NCBI GenBank assembly: GCA_029834535.1
Contig: JAQMWT010000055.1
Span: forward strand, 1 to 64,000
Length of the DNA stretch: 64,000 bases
DNA from: Chrysophaeum taylorii
Taxonomy: Eukaryota > Sar > Pelagophyceae > Pelagomonadales > Pelagomonadaceae
Direction of reading: 5' to 3'
Shown here: positions 19,762 to 32,100 of the stretch, piece by piece
Layout of the letters: every line of letters starts with the position of its first letter
How positions within the stretch are numbered: position 1 is the first letter of the stretch
Notes under the pieces: model-generated
Databases searched by the model: none
The model's input: the letters and a program-made list of their open reading frames with translations, nothing else
Told to the model about the DNA's origin: nothing
Translations under genes and position numbers: made by a program

Positions 19762-21014
19762 ATGAACCTATGGTACGAGGTCATGCCGCCGGTCGTCGTG
19801 ACGCTGCTGCTGCTGGCTAACATCTCTATCGGCCCGTGCACTATCACGCACAACTTGTTGCGGCTCATCCCACGTTGCGCCTCAGCGAGGCTCGTCGTTC
19901 ACATTGATGACACGGCCTGGGCTTCAACACTGTTGCTCGACCCATTGCCCTTGGCTCTTTTCGCCCTCCTCGTCATCGTCGTCGGCCAAGCCCTCGTTTT
20001 TGGGGGCGGCAGTTCGTGCGATGCGGTCGCCGCGGCTCTCGGCGCCGCGATTGTAGTTGCCTACGTGTTTCTCTTTGTTTACGCGTGGGCGTTCCTCGGT
20101 CACTCAGACGACGACTTGCACCGATGGCTCACAGTGCCGCCGTTTTCCGACTTGGGTTTCTTGGCTCTGTGTTACCTCGACCTTGCTTTAGCGGCCTTGG
20201 TTGTCATGATTATGCTCGCCAATGCCGTCTCCTCCTCGGTGCGCGTAAACTGCTTCGATGACCGCGACTGATGACGTTGCGTGTCTCGCTTAGGCGAGCG
20301 ACTGCGACGCGCGCGCCTTGCAGGGGTTCGCCATCTTCGTTCTGGTGATCTTCTGGACCGGATTGTTTGCCTTCGCCTGCAGGTTGTTTCGGATGTTTCT
20401 TGGGCGCCGCATCCTCGACGGCGCGGCGACCGCGCGGACCCGCTACAGGCCGTCAAAAAAACCACGCCAGACCGGTGCAGCCGGACTCTTCGAGGAGCAC
20501 GCCGTTCGCGGTCCGTGTGTGATTCGGTCGTCGCTGACCCGCCGCGCTCAGGAAAATTCAAAGCCGTCGCCGGAGACCACGACACTATTACCGCGGCCGA
20601 CGTCGAGACCCTCCTGGGCGATCTTAACGTACGTACGCGTGTCTTCGTCTAACGCAGCAGCAGCAGCAGCAAGGTGTCGCGCGAACGCAGGTCACGGGCC
20701 CGTCGCTTGCGGAGCAGGCGATGGCGTTAGCCGCGACCGACGGCGGCGGCCGAATACATATCGATTCGTTCTGGGAGTGGTACCAAGAAGCCTTGCGATC
20801 ACCTCCCACCGGCGTCATCTTAGACGACGAGGACGACGCAGTCGCTGCTCACACACGACCCCGGCATGCACGGGTGGGAAGTTTTAACGACACGTCACTC
20901 CAGGCCAAGGGGGCCCCGAGGAGGGCCGAAAATGATGACGCCGAAGAGGAGAGTGCACAACAAAGAAAATCAATCAGCAGGGCAAAGGCACTCCCTCGCA
21001 ATAATAATAAGTAA
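19762..21014 (+). CDS. Multi-pass membrane protein with C-terminal EF-hand-like pair
   Basis: Four exons, joined by eye as 19762..20238, 20294..20510, 20552..20628 and 20691..21014 (introns 55, 41, 62 bp, all GT...AG and in phase), 364 residues. Exon 1 encodes about four hydrophobic helices (VVVTLLLLANISIG, LALFALLVIVVGQALVF, AAIVVAYVFLFVYAWAFLG, LDLALAALVVMIMLANAV). Exon 2 adds one more (FAIFVLVIFWTGLFAF) and a basic loop. The tail has two helix-loop-helix segments (KFKAVAGDHDTITAADVETL and ATDGGGRIHIDSFWEWYQEA) resembling degenerate EF-hands. It could be a calcium-influenced membrane protein, but I do not recognise the family. It converges on the next gene with only 43 bp between stop codons. 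Confidence 0.65.
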
Positions 21015-21057
21015 CAAAAAGAAGACGCCCAACAAAAAAAACAAAAACAAAAGCGCG

Positions 21058-22248
21058 CTAGGCAGAAAAGCTTGAAGCGGCGGCGGGCCCGATGTTAGGA
21101 GTCTCGGTGAACTTGGTGGCGGCCACGGCGAAAAGGTTGGCCTTGCCGTAGCGGCGCCAGAGGTCGAGGCAGCAGAAAACGAGCTTGATGTTGTGTTCCT
21201 CTTGTTGGTAAATGGCGGCGCGGCTGACGTCGGCCCAATTCGGGGGATCGTCCGCGTCAACCCGCTCGGCGACAGCGTCCAACTCGGCCGCCGAGGGCAG
21301 GCCGGCGGCGCTCGTGGCAAGGAGCGCGAGGAGCATGACCCAAAAGCAGCGATAGGCGTGGCGCGCAAAGGCGTCGTCGGCCTTCATCGCCCGGAGCGTT
21401 CGATCGAGGCCCCAGAGACTGGTGATCGCGTGGAGTACGAGAAAATTTCCGTCGTAGACGACGTGCAGAAGGGCGACGAGGTCGTAGAGGTGGCGGAGCA
21501 GGTCGTCGAGGGGTTCATCAAGCCAGGCTGGGCGCTTGTAGAAGAACGGGTGGCCCTCCTCCAGAACTTTGGCGACTTGCCACTGGAACCCAGAGGCGAC
21601 GATTTCGGGGTGGAAATCCGTTTCTGAATACTTGGTGCTCTTCTTCACCTCGTCGCGGAACTCGCCGAGGTCGGGGAGCGCTCGAAGCGTCTCGAGGGGT
21701 GTCGTCCCTTCTACCGTCTCTTCCCCGAACCTGCCGGGGTGGACCGAGACGTGGGCAAACGCGAGGTACGCTAGGCCCTCGACGGTCATCCAGCGGTTCC
21801 CGGCGGCGAGGGCCCACCCGAGGTGAATGATTCCGTGCGTCAGGGCCCCTGGAATGCCGTCGACCAGCACCGGCATCCACTTCTGCAGCGTTGCCTCGAC
21901 CCCGGCGTCGAGCTCGCGATCGAACGAGCAGCAGAGCGACGCGAAGTCCTTCTTGAGACCGATCAACGCGCGCGCGCCGGCCTCGTCGAGGGTCGGCGGT
22001 CCCGCCGCTATAGCTCTCGCGCTCTCGCTCACGGGGTCCAACTTGATCCCGTACGGCGTCTCCAACGTGTACTCGTCCCAGTACTCTTGTATCCGCTCGT
22101 CCTTGGCCCCGAGCCCGGCGAGGGCGATGATCGCGTGCTTCACGTGATTCGAAAGGTACCCGTTGAACTCGATGTCGTACTGGAAATTCGACAGCAGACT
22201 CTGCACCTGCGCCGTCCCCAACGCCTTGATGTCGATCGCCGCGGCCAT
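21058..22248 (-). CDS. Questin-oxidase-like family protein (AflY/GedK type, DUF4243)
   Basis: Single exon, 396 residues. The N-terminus (DIEFNGYLSNHVKHAIIALAGLGAKDERIQEY) matches the fnGhlsNHa...ALaaLGa signature of questin oxidase-like proteins. His-rich blocks follow: THGIIHLGWALAAGNRWMTVEGLAYLAFAH and the C-terminal part around ALLHVVYDGNFLVLHAITSLWGL. In fungi such enzymes perform Baeyer-Villiger-type oxidative ring cleavage of anthraquinones; homologues also occur in bacteria and algae with unknown substrates. No polyketide gene cluster surrounds it, so a housekeeping or detoxifying role is as likely. Length is typical. No targeting signal seen, so probably cytosolic. Confidence 0.8.
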   Translation of the reverse strand: MAAAIDIKALGTAQVQSLLSNFQYDIEFNGYLSNHVKHAIIALAGLGAKDERIQEYWDEYTLETPYGIKLDPVSESARAIAAGPPTLDEAGARALIGLKKDFASLCCSFDRELDAGVEATLQKWMPVLVDGIPGALTHGIIHLGWALAAGNRWMTVEGLAYLAFAHVSVHPGRFGEETVEGTTPLETLRALPDLGEFRDEVKKSTKYSETDFHPEIVASGFQWQVAKVLEEGHPFFYKRPAWLDEPLDDLLRHLYDLVALLHVVYDGNFLVLHAITSLWGLDRTLRAMKADDAFARHAYRCFWVMLLALLATSAAGLPSAAELDAVAERVDADDPPNWADVSRAAIYQQEEHNIKLVFCCLDLWRRYGKANLFAVAATKFTETPNIGPAAASSFSA

Positions 22249-22364
22249 CAATCAATCAGGTCGAAATAGATTCAAGATAGATATTCTTTCGGCACCTTCG
22301 ACGAACGGTTCTGCTGATGATCATGCACTTGCTTACCCGCAAGCAAGCAAGCAAGCATCAAAGG

Positions 22365-24037
22365 ATGGCCAAACTCGTCAAAGCCCTTCGCACCGACGTC
22401 CACGGGGCGCTCCTTGCGTGGTCGGGTCGCGAATGCAGCGCCGATTTCGACGATTGGAAGTCTTTCTGGCGCGAGCGCGAGCTCTCCCTGTGCGTGGCTT
22501 GTGGCCCGCCTCCCACCCTGCCCCGCAGGCTGCACCACGTGCGCCTCCCTCCTGATGGCGCGACAAACGTCTCTGCCGCAGCAGGCCCCGTACCGCCTCG
22601 AGAACTGCCCGTGCGTCGTCGTCGGAGTCAAAATCCACACCCCGCGCGCGCAGGCCGCGCAAGGAGTGGACAGAAATGCTGTTCGAGACGGCACGCGCGT
22701 ACGCCCTCGTCGTGATCATCGCTCAGGTCCTCGCCGAGCTCACGACGCCCCTCGAGGGTCTCGACGACGCGGGTATGGCGGTCGGTCGTCATGATTCGCG
22801 CGACGCGCGGCAGGTCGGCTCAAGTTCCGCGTTGGCGTCGTCTTCGTGAGGCCCGACGACGCTACCCCTTTCATCACTCGTCCGTCGCAGGCTCTCTACA
22901 CGTTCTACAACACGCAACCCGAGCCCGTCGCCGCCACCAAGGTGCTGCTGCGTTCCGCTTTTCGTTCGAAGGACTTTTATTCTTCAGGAGCGGGCACGGC
23001 GGGCGGGCGAGAACGAGAACGAGAAGGACGACGAGCCGCCCGCGTGGCGCGTTCCAGTCCCCGTGCGTCGCGACCCGCTTTGCCTCGACGATCCCCCTCA
23101 GATCACGCCGGGTACCGCCTTCCGGCTGATGGCGCTGCGCCGCGAGCTCGTCGACGCCAAGGTGTGATGATTAATGAAATAAGAAACCCGCCGCAGCACC
23201 TCGACGGTCTTCGAGCGATGCGCGGCCTCCTCGACCTCGACGCGCGCGCCGTCGAGCTTCTGTGTGCCGACGACGCGCCCCCGGCTTGGACGTCTTTGGT
23301 GCGCGCCCCGATCCCCCGCGAGCTCGTCGCCATCCCGCGCCTCGAATCGGTGCGTCCGCGTCTCTTCCCCGCGACCTAACGCCCGGCAGCTCGCGAGCGA
23401 CTACGAACGCGCGCTCGCCCGCCTCGACGGCCCAGCGCTCCGACCAACCTCTCGCGCCGCCGGCCTCGCCGCCGACCTCGACCGCATCTTGATTCTCCAC
23501 GACCGCGGCGCCGTCCAGAGGCGAGACTTTCTTTCGGGGACCCGACGACTTCCCCTAGGAACGAACGCCCCCCTCAGGCGCGCGCCCGACGAGCGACGAA
23601 GACTCCGCGCCGCGCCGGCCAGGGCCGGCCGCCGCGGCCTCCTGCAGGCCCTCCTCGCCGACGACGACCACCTCCTCGACGTTCCGCTCCCCGACGACGA
23701 CCGAAGACCTTCGAATTCGAATCCCCTCGCGCCGCCCCCCGAGAGGCCCCTCGTTCGGACGTCGTCTCCCAGCGGTGGCAGCGTCGAGGAAAACGCGGCG
23801 CAACCGGTCACGCGGCAGAGGAGATCACCCCGAAACCAATCCCACCAGCCACCCGCCAAGCGACGACGACGCCAGCGACAGCAACAACGGGTCGTCGCCA
23901 ATAACGCCCCTCCCCGACCAGTCGAGACGACGACGACGACCCAACCAGCGACCCCTCAAACTCCAATGGCAGCTCCGCCCGCGACTGCCGAGGCTGCCCT
24001 CCTCGACCTCGAGGCTTTGTTGGGCCCAGCTCCCTAA
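22365..24037 (+). CDS. SNAPC1/SNAP43-like subunit of the snRNA-activating complex (multi-exon)
   Basis: The start at 22,365 (MAKLVKAL) leads into DFDDWKSFWRERELSL, matching the SNAPC1 'F..W....F...F' start. After further short exons, a 32-bp exon (22,814-22,845, RLKFRVGVVF) joins one at 22,891-22,941 (ALYTFYNTQPEPVAATK). Together they reproduce the family block 'RxGxLYxLYxLYxTQPxxP' of human SNAPC1 and plant SRD2. Downstream exons encode AFRLMALRRELVDAK and HLDGLRAMRGLLDLDARAVELL, then a charged, disordered tail ending ALLDLEALLGPAP. SNAPc binds the proximal element of snRNA promoters in the nucleus. Most exon borders are not fixed; the given span is start to last stop. Introns are about 35-60 bp, and exons of this size would be missed by standard gene callers. 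Confidence 0.6.
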
Positions 24038-24344
24038 TGATTTTATGATCCTTACCCTTCAGGCACCCAACTTTTTAAGAGAAAAAAGAAGAAAGAAAGT
24101 TACGGAGCGTTATGTTTTTTTCGAGTCAGTGGGAATGTTCACGACAACTCCCGCCCGACACCAAATAAATAAATAAATAACTAAATAAATAAGTGGTGAC
24201 CGTCGCCCATGTACCAACCACCAAGCTCTTCACTGAACGTCGTCAGGAATTCGTCAACAGTCATCATCAAGTAGAGGCCGGCCTATCTCCAATTGATTGA
24301 TGGTCGCCCGTCGTTCGCTCGACCCTCTCCGGCACGAAAAAAAA

Positions 24345-25463
24345 ATGGGGGTGTTGTCCAAGGTCACGACATTGTCGGTCGTCGGATTGGCGGCGGCGGC
24401 GGCGGCGGCGGAGACGACTGTCAAGGAGGAGTTGCGAGCCAAAGTATGCCCGCAATCGAGCCTCGAGATTCGATACGGGAGCCACGTCCTCCCGAAGACG
24501 GTGTTCTACACAGGCAAGTCCGACGGCCACTTGCGTAACTTGACGTACGGTCCTCGGGGCGAATGGCCGGACGACTACCAATACGTATTTTTCGACAACG
24601 AAGCGCTCGACGAGAGCATGCACCAACTCGCAGCATTGCTCGAGGACGAGATCGACGGGGTCTACGAGGCATTTTCGCTGCTGCGCCCCTGGGCCTACAA
24701 GGCCGACCTGTGGCGCTATTGCATCCTGTGGGCGTGCGGCGGCGTCTACGTCGACTCCAAGCTCGCCCTCGCCGAGCCGTTTGACGACTTTGTTTGGAAC
24801 GTGGGCTTCAATCCGGACGACCTCGACCGAGACGTGTCGCCACAATTATATTCCTGTCGCGACGACCTCGCCTCCGATACCATGCATCCCAAGTCGCGTG
24901 TCACGTGTCTGTGGCAGGGTATCCTCGTCGCCGAGCGCGGGAGCCGCGCGCTCTTGCAAACCATTTACTTCGTCGTCAACAAGGTGCGCGCGCGATGGTA
25001 TCCGCCCTACGAGCTCACCAAGATGCCGTGGCTCTTTCTCACGGGACCGGGTGCGATCGCTTTGGCGACACAAGCCTCGCCCTCGTGGCGCGACCACATC
25101 AAACTCCGCTGTCGCATGACGTACACGCCCCGCACCGACGGTCTCACCGGCCTGCAAAACCCCCACCTCGTCGGCGACTGGAATGTCATGCCCGGCGAGA
25201 ACGTGACTGTCTACGACGACAATCTGACGCACGCCAGCTTCATCGCGGATGCCGGCCTGCACGAGACGCAGCGAACCAACAATTACGGCAAGCTCTTCAA
25301 AACGCACCTCATCTACACGGACGAAGAGCGGGCGCAAAACATGACGTGGTACCTGCATACCCGAGCGAGGCTCCCCAAGGCGCCGTCCCACCGGCAACTC
25401 TCGGGAGGAGATGTCGTCGCCGCAGATGGTGATTTTGCACCGAGCGCGAGCCAAGCGAGCTGA
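24345..25463 (+). CDS. Secretory-pathway glycosyltransferase of the DXD sugar-binding (Och1/alpha-1,4-GalT-like) type
   Basis: Single exon, 372 residues from the ATG at 24,345. It begins with a signal peptide or anchor (MGVLSKVTTLSVVGLAAAAAAA), which decides against the upstream in-frame ATG at 24,297. The catalytic region has VLPKTVFYTGKSDG, then YKADLWRYCILWACGGVYVDSK near residues 115-138, the hallmark of Gly_transf_sug family enzymes (GT32-like). The metal-binding motif reads VDSK rather than the usual D-x-D. NMTWYLHTRARLP is near the end. It probably acts in the Golgi on N- or O-linked glycans. NVT and NLT sites suggest luminal exposure. Confidence 0.8.
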   Translation: MGVLSKVTTLSVVGLAAAAAAAETTVKEELRAKVCPQSSLEIRYGSHVLPKTVFYTGKSDGHLRNLTYGPRGEWPDDYQYVFFDNEALDESMHQLAALLEDEIDGVYEAFSLLRPWAYKADLWRYCILWACGGVYVDSKLALAEPFDDFVWNVGFNPDDLDRDVSPQLYSCRDDLASDTMHPKSRVTCLWQGILVAERGSRALLQTIYFVVNKVRARWYPPYELTKMPWLFLTGPGAIALATQASPSWRDHIKLRCRMTYTPRTDGLTGLQNPHLVGDWNVMPGENVTVYDDNLTHASFIADAGLHETQRTNNYGKLFKTHLIYTDEERAQNMTWYLHTRARLPKAPSHRQLSGGDVVAADGDFAPSASQAS

Positions 25464-26145
25464 TGACCGACGTTTTCCCGGGACTGCGCTGCCGAGCGTT
25501 CAATATCTCTCGGAACAACAACACGATGCCGATTTATTTATTCTTTTCACGGCGAGATTGACCACCGTACACTACGACCGGCTACTTGCTTTTTCCGCTC
25601 TGCATGTTAACGAAGCGAATTACCACCACCACCACCATATCACCAAAGCCCAGGGAAAACCCGTGACCGCACGATCCCTCCCTCTCTCCAGAGAGAGAGC
25701 TATTTAACTTACCACCACCACCACCACCACCACCACTCCAAGGGCCTTGAATATATTCACATCGATTATTCTCGACTACGGGTCTCGACGATTTCCGAGT
25801 TGCTGCCGCGTGCCCCCCAGCAGCCGTGAAGAAAACGATCTCGAGCCTCCACACCCCCCTCCCCTGACTGTTCTCTGATCTTTTGGTCTTGTGCTTGAGC
25901 ACCCTCCGCGCGTGGCTGTCGTCGCCCACCTCACGGCGACTGCTGTGACGGACATGCTTCGGAGCGGTCGTGATGTAGTGTAGACTTCTTGCGTGTGTTC
26001 TACGATAACTAGCGTCGTCGTCTTTCGTTCGTTCGTTCGTTCGTTTGTTTGCGCATGATAAACTGATAATAAGATCTGCTTTTTTCGGCGCGTAGTGACT
26101 GGTCTCCGTCCGTCCGTCCGTCCGTCCGTCCATAAAATTATAAAA
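25464..26145. other. Intergenic with several microsatellites
   Basis: Contains ACC runs (about 25,621-25,640 and 25,711-25,737), GTTC tetranucleotide repeats (26,025-26,045) and CCGT tetranucleotide repeats (26,104-26,131). It lies between a plus-strand and a minus-strand gene that end towards each other. No gene supported. Confidence 0.5.
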
Positions 26146-29100
26146 TTAATGATGTTTACGTCGTCGCAGCCCACGCTCAGGTCGCGAGTAGTCGTCCTCC
26201 TCCTCCGTTCTTCGGCGCTTGGCAGACGCATCTTTGTCGTCGTTCGTCTTGCCGGAGCGTATGCGGTCAATATCTGCCGCGAGATGGGTAATCTTGGTTT
26301 TGAGCGTACGCGCGCGTTGTTTCGCCAGATCGACGTTATCGTCGATTTGTCGCAGGTCTCGGCACGCCGCGGCGACGCGGGCGGGGGCCTCGACGAGGGG
26401 GAAGGAATAATCGAGGGCTTTGATTTTGATGGGCTCGTCGAGACCATCGAGCCATTCGCCCAGCTTGGCGTAGGTACTCTTCGGGTGGTCGAGGGGGATT
26501 TTTTTTCGGAAGATGGCCCGGTTAGTAGCACGAGCAAAGCTGCCGCAGGGTCCACCCCGGCTTCCGTCTGCCTTGATTCTCTCGCCATCGAGGGTGAGCA
26601 AGGTGAGGTTGTGGCTGGATTTCTGTTTCTCGAAGATTGTGTCGTATGCTGTCGCGTCGTTTATATTTTCAAAGAAGACGATGCTGCCGAAGAGGGCGTC
26701 GCGGACGCGATCGGCCGCGGGGTCCAAGGAGAAGACTCTGTCCGAGGCGCGAAACGCGCGGGCCCAGATTAAGCTAGCTGCCTCGCCGTAACGTCTGAGG
26801 CGGGCGTGCGGCGGCGTGTCGAGGTTGTCGCTCGAACCCCTGTACCTGTCAACGGGCTTCGTCTGGTACCGGCGGTTCATGAGGTCTGTCGCCGCCTTGG
26901 ACGTTTTCGTGACGAGGGTTTCGAGCACCCGGTCGCCGAGGTGCCACGAGAGAAGATCGGCGAGCCGGTCATTTTCGACGACGAACAACTCCTTTACAAA
27001 ACCGACGACCGCGTCCTGATTGTTGTTTAGCCGCTGATCGCGTCGCCACTCGTCGGCCCTGGTTGGTCCCGCGCGACGATCCAGGTCGACGAGCTTCGTT
27101 TTGACGCGGCGTCCATTTGCCTCGAGGGAGTTATGGTCGTCGTCGTCTTCGACGCAGCAGCAATCGGGCGCGAGTTCCCGGAGTCTCTCCTTGTGGTCTC
27201 CGACCCACTTTACAACCCGGTCAATATCCTTGCGCGTCCGCTCGGCCGCCTGCTCCATTTTCTTGAGTTCTCTTCGCTCGGCGCTCAATTCCTCTTCGAG
27301 CGCGACGCGCCGCCAGACGCGCGACCTCGGGTCGCATACCTTAAAACGCACTTCGGCGGCGGCGGAATAGTCGTCGTCCTCGGAGTCGCGCAGCCGGAAC
27401 GCGACGGTCAGTTCCGCGACGCCCTCGACCACCAACTCGCTGTCTTTGTCGTTGTTCGAGGCTCTTACGACGAACAACTTGCCGCGCCACTTGCCGTCGT
27501 CGCTGCTCAGCACCCTCTGTTTCGAGGGGACGCCGCGTCGAAGGGTGCCCGACGAAGTCCCGAGCTCCCACGAGACTCCGAGGTTTGGCTCGTCCTTCGA
27601 AGATATGGCGAGCGTCGCGTCCAAGTCCAAACCCGTATCGCGCGCCGGGTTACCGAACTCGTCGCACCCTAGGACCTCGAACTGCTCGACCTCGAATCGC
27701 TCGAGGTCGTCGTCGACCAAGACGCACGGCAACTCGAGGCTTTTCTCGAACGAGTTCCTACTATTCTTCGCGAGCACCGCGAGGTGCGACGCTCGCGACG
27801 GCACGACCTCGAAACTATGCGAAACCTCGAGGGGTTCCGCCGCGGGGCCTCGGCCGTCGCTCGAGACGGCGACGTCGTACGATCCCGCGACGCGCAACGG
27901 TCCCAAGCTGCTGCTGCTGCTGCCGTCGTCGAGGACCTCCCCGACCTCGACGACGCCGTCGTCAGCGACGCGCGCCCGAACTTCGACGCACGACGGCGGC
28001 GACGTCACGGTGATGTTTCTCTCGCGGGGGGCGCACGGCGCCTCCTCCCGGGCTTCGTCGACCTCGAGCACGCGGAAGCGTTGGACCGCCATACCCGCGA
28101 CGACGACGACCCCCGTCAACACCACCACCTTGAGTTCGACTGGCGCCGGGGTGTCCATCATCGCAAAGGCGGGGACGACGTCCGACGAGCACACGACTTC
28201 TTCCTCCTGAACGCAGCGGCGGCGGCGGTCGGCGACCGATAAGCTGCGTCTGTCCGTCGAGCGCACGAGCTCCGCCTTTGCCGAGAAGGTGTCGCCGTAG
28301 GGCCCCCAGACCCAGAAATCGTCCAGCTCGAAGCCCCTCTCGCTTCGATTCCAGCGCGAACCGCGAACCTCCGGCAACAATCCACCACCGCTAGCATCGT
28401 CGTAAAACGCGCCCTCGCCCGTTTTGATCAAGCGGACGAAGGCGTCGCGCGGCGAGACAGCCAAAATATTCCCGCCGAGGTCGGCAGCCCTGACCACCAC
28501 CGACTTGTAGAGCCCTCGAGCATCGACCGAGCGGGAGAGGGTCAGCTCGGTGCGAGCGTCGAGGACGCCCTCTCTCATTTTGTACTCGAGCTTCTCGTTC
28601 TCGCCGAGGAGTTCGAGGTGGACGCGTCCCTTCGGCCCGACGATCGAGGCGGTCGTCGTGAAGCTCTCGTCGCCCGGCGACCAGACGAGCTCGATGAGCC
28701 GCGGTTTCTCGTTTAAGATCCCGGTCGTGGTGGTGGTGGAAAAAAAGCAGGAATCATCATCATCGTCATCACCTTCTTCTGCAACAAGAATCTTCAAGCG
28801 CGGCGCGGCGAGCGCCGTCGCCGCGTTCCCAAACTCGTCGATAGGTACCGCGAAGAGACCGTGGGCGTCGAGGGGCGTGTTGCAGACGTAGACGTTCGGC
28901 CCCTTCTCCACGCGCCAGGCGGCGTGGGCGAGGGCCGTCGCTCTCACCTCGAGCGCGAGCTTCGAGCCGGTCTCCGAATCGGAGATCTCGTAGACGGCCG
29001 TGCCAGTCTGCGGGGCCTCGACGATCAGCTTCTCATCCCGCGCTATTACCACGGGTTCTTCTTCGTCGCGCGTCGCCGTTATTGTCGCGGTCGTCGACGC

Positions 29101-32100
29101 GACGACGTCGCGACCCGCGTCGTCGAGGCGCCGCACGCGCAACTCCTTGGTCGACGCGGCTGGAATCTCGAGAACCATCGGGAGGAGGTGGTGGTGGTGG
29201 TGGTTATTGAGGCCTAAGTCGTCGCCGTCGTCGTCGTCCAAGGCGATGCGGCGCGGGCGCGTCGACGGGATCACGTTTACTTCGAACAACGTCTCGGAGA
29301 ACGAGGCCGCGCGCGCCGCGGAGAAGCACGCGACGCGCACCGCGATCTTTTTCGACCCGGCCGACGGGTTCGCGAGGTCGACGCGAAACCGTCCTCGAGC
29401 GATGCCTTCGTCGTCCAAACCGAGCTCCAACTCGCTGCCCAAACACGAATCGGCCGTCACGACGACGTACCGGGATAACTCGTCGTCGCGTTCGACCGGT
29501 TCGCCCTCGGCGTCGACGAGCTGGAGGACGAGATCGACCTCCGTCCGGTTCTCCATCTCGGCCGGGGGGGTGGATTCCAACAAGCAGAACCCCGCGGCCT
29601 TTGGAGGGAGAATCCGCAGCGGCACCCTCACTTCTCCGCTCGAAGAAGAAAGGACCACGCCGTCTTCGCCTTTCTTCTTGGGAATCCGGAGATTCATTTG
29701 GCCGTTTGGAGACACCCCAACCAACCAGCTCCGCGGTCTCAAGGCAACTCGACGACCGTCCTGGGTCGTCGGGTTCCCGCACTCGTCGACCCAGACGTAC
29801 TTCAACGAGATCGCGTCGCCGCGTCGCGCCTCCTCGACGCGCCGGCCGTTCAGGACAAAATAAGCGTCGCGGATCTCGCGCGGGTCGCCCGGGACGCACT
29901 CGATCTTGACCTTCTTCGGCGCCACGCCGTGCGGTGGAGTGCTCCAAACATCACCTCGGAGGCCAAACGCCAGCTCGTAAGTCCCAACTTTGCCGCCCTC
30001 GAGCACGCGTTCTTCGATCCAGCGCGACGAGTACCCGAAGACGGCGGCCTGTTCGGTCGGGTCTTGGCACCCGTTCGCGAGCGCGTACGGTCGCCACGGA
30101 AACTCCTTCTCCCCCACGGTCAGCACGGGGTTGAACGCGGTGACCTGTTGAGGACGGAAGCACCACCCGAGCATCCGATTAGCGTCGCCGTCGAGGATCG
30201 ACACCTCTAGGCTGGCGCGGGTCTGGCCAGCCTTCCACCGCAACGACGCGATACCGTCTTCTTCTTCTTCTTCTTCTGCGGTACTGTCTTTTCGCCGCCG
30301 CCGCCGCCGCCGCCGCGGCGGCCGCTCGGGAGGAGATTTCGCCGACGACCCCTTCTCGCGCCGCGGCGGCGTTTGCACCTCGTCTTCTTCTTCTTCTTCT
30401 TCGAACCTCGCGACCACTCGGAGCCGAGACGGCGCGCGCTCGAGGATCTTGTCGATCGCTTTCTTCGCGTCGGCCAGCGGGTCGATCTTGAAGATTGAGA
30501 CGGCGCGATTATTAGTATCTCTGAACAACGTCGCCGGCTCGCGCTCGACGTGCATCACGCAGTTCCTAAAACACGAGTTGTTGTTTTCGGTCGTTTCGTC
30601 GTCCGGCGGCAAAATTGCCGATATTTTCGCGACGAAGCTAATCATGGAGTCGCCCCGCCTGCCCTCGTTGCTCGAGAGGCGTACCTTTTCTTTGACCACG
30701 ACGCGGTCGCCGACCGAGTACCTGCGATGCCCGAGCGACGCCGTCCGAAACGTCGTCGTGGATTCGCGACCGCTCAGCACGACGCTCTCGTCGTAGGCGC
30801 GAGAAACCTCCTTCAACCAACGCGAAAACGAAGGTCCGATTCGGCTCGACTTTATCTTGTCCTCCGAGGAGGAGGAAAAGGAGGAAGAGGTTTTTTTCTT
30901 GCCTTGCTCCAAGGAGGCGGCTGGAAAGAAGTATACGTGAGACCACTTGGAATGGTCCGAGACGGCAATCGACGCGTCCGGGTCCTCGCCCGCGAGGAGC
31001 TTGGTAACCCCCTCGCCGAATTTGCTCTTCAAGGGGTCGACGTGCGCGTTGGCCCCAAACTGCAAGATCCCCGCGATCGACGACAACCGCTGCTTGCTTT
31101 TTTTCTCGTGCTGCTTGATGAACTCCAACGTGTCGACCGCGTAGTCGTACAACAGCTGGCCTTTCCAGTAGCACTGGAACCGCCTCTCCAACCCTCCGGT
31201 AGAGGAAAATTTCGTCCACGCGGTCCGAATCGGCATCTCCTCGCCGTCGCTCCAGCACGTCAGCTCGCGACCCTGCCGCCACGGAAGAAAAAACAGCCGA
31301 GCATGAATAGTCCCGAGATCGTGAACGCGTCCGTTCTTCTGGAATTGAAAACTAAAATCAAACCACGGCGCCGCCGTATCTCGCCGCGATATCTTCCGAA
31401 GCTGGCGCGTCAACGACCGCAGAGGATCCAGCCGCACCTCCCGCCGGCGGTTTAACGCACCACCACCACCACCACCACCACAAACCCGCCCCGTCTCGTA
31501 TACACTATCCGCATCGTCGACGTTGTTGTTGGTGTTGTTTAGGTAGACTCGAAAAGGCTCCTTCTGCTCGAAACACAGCTCGCAAACTATTTCCGGCGTA
31601 AATTTCAGGCAATTGTATTCGGGCTCGAGATAGACCGCAAAATTCCTCGAAACCTCCTCGGCCGCCAGCAAAAAGGGACGCACATCGTTCGGGCTCAGCG
31701 CCATTTCGCGCCGTACACCTTCGTAAATGGAATCCCCCACGACAAAGCACGCGAAGCTGTCCGGCGGATTCTCCGCGAGCTCTCGAGCGAGCAACCCCTT
31801 CAACGCCGGCGGACACTTTTCGAATCGATCCAACACCTTCTCGGGCTCGCGTTTGCTCCACGACAATATCTCGTTCCGGCTCCACTCCTCGCCCCGCGCC
31901 TCGCGCTCCATCGCGCGTTTCTTGTCGACGCGCATGAAGTGCACCATATCGCTTTTCTGAGGCCGCGAAACCGCGCAAATCGACTCGCCAGCGCTAAACC
32001 CCGCGGCCTTGCCGCCTCGTCCGAAAAAACCAAGCTCCCCGTCTGCAAACGAGTCGATACCTAGCGTCTCCTCGCCTTCCCGATCCACCGCTTTCCCGAA

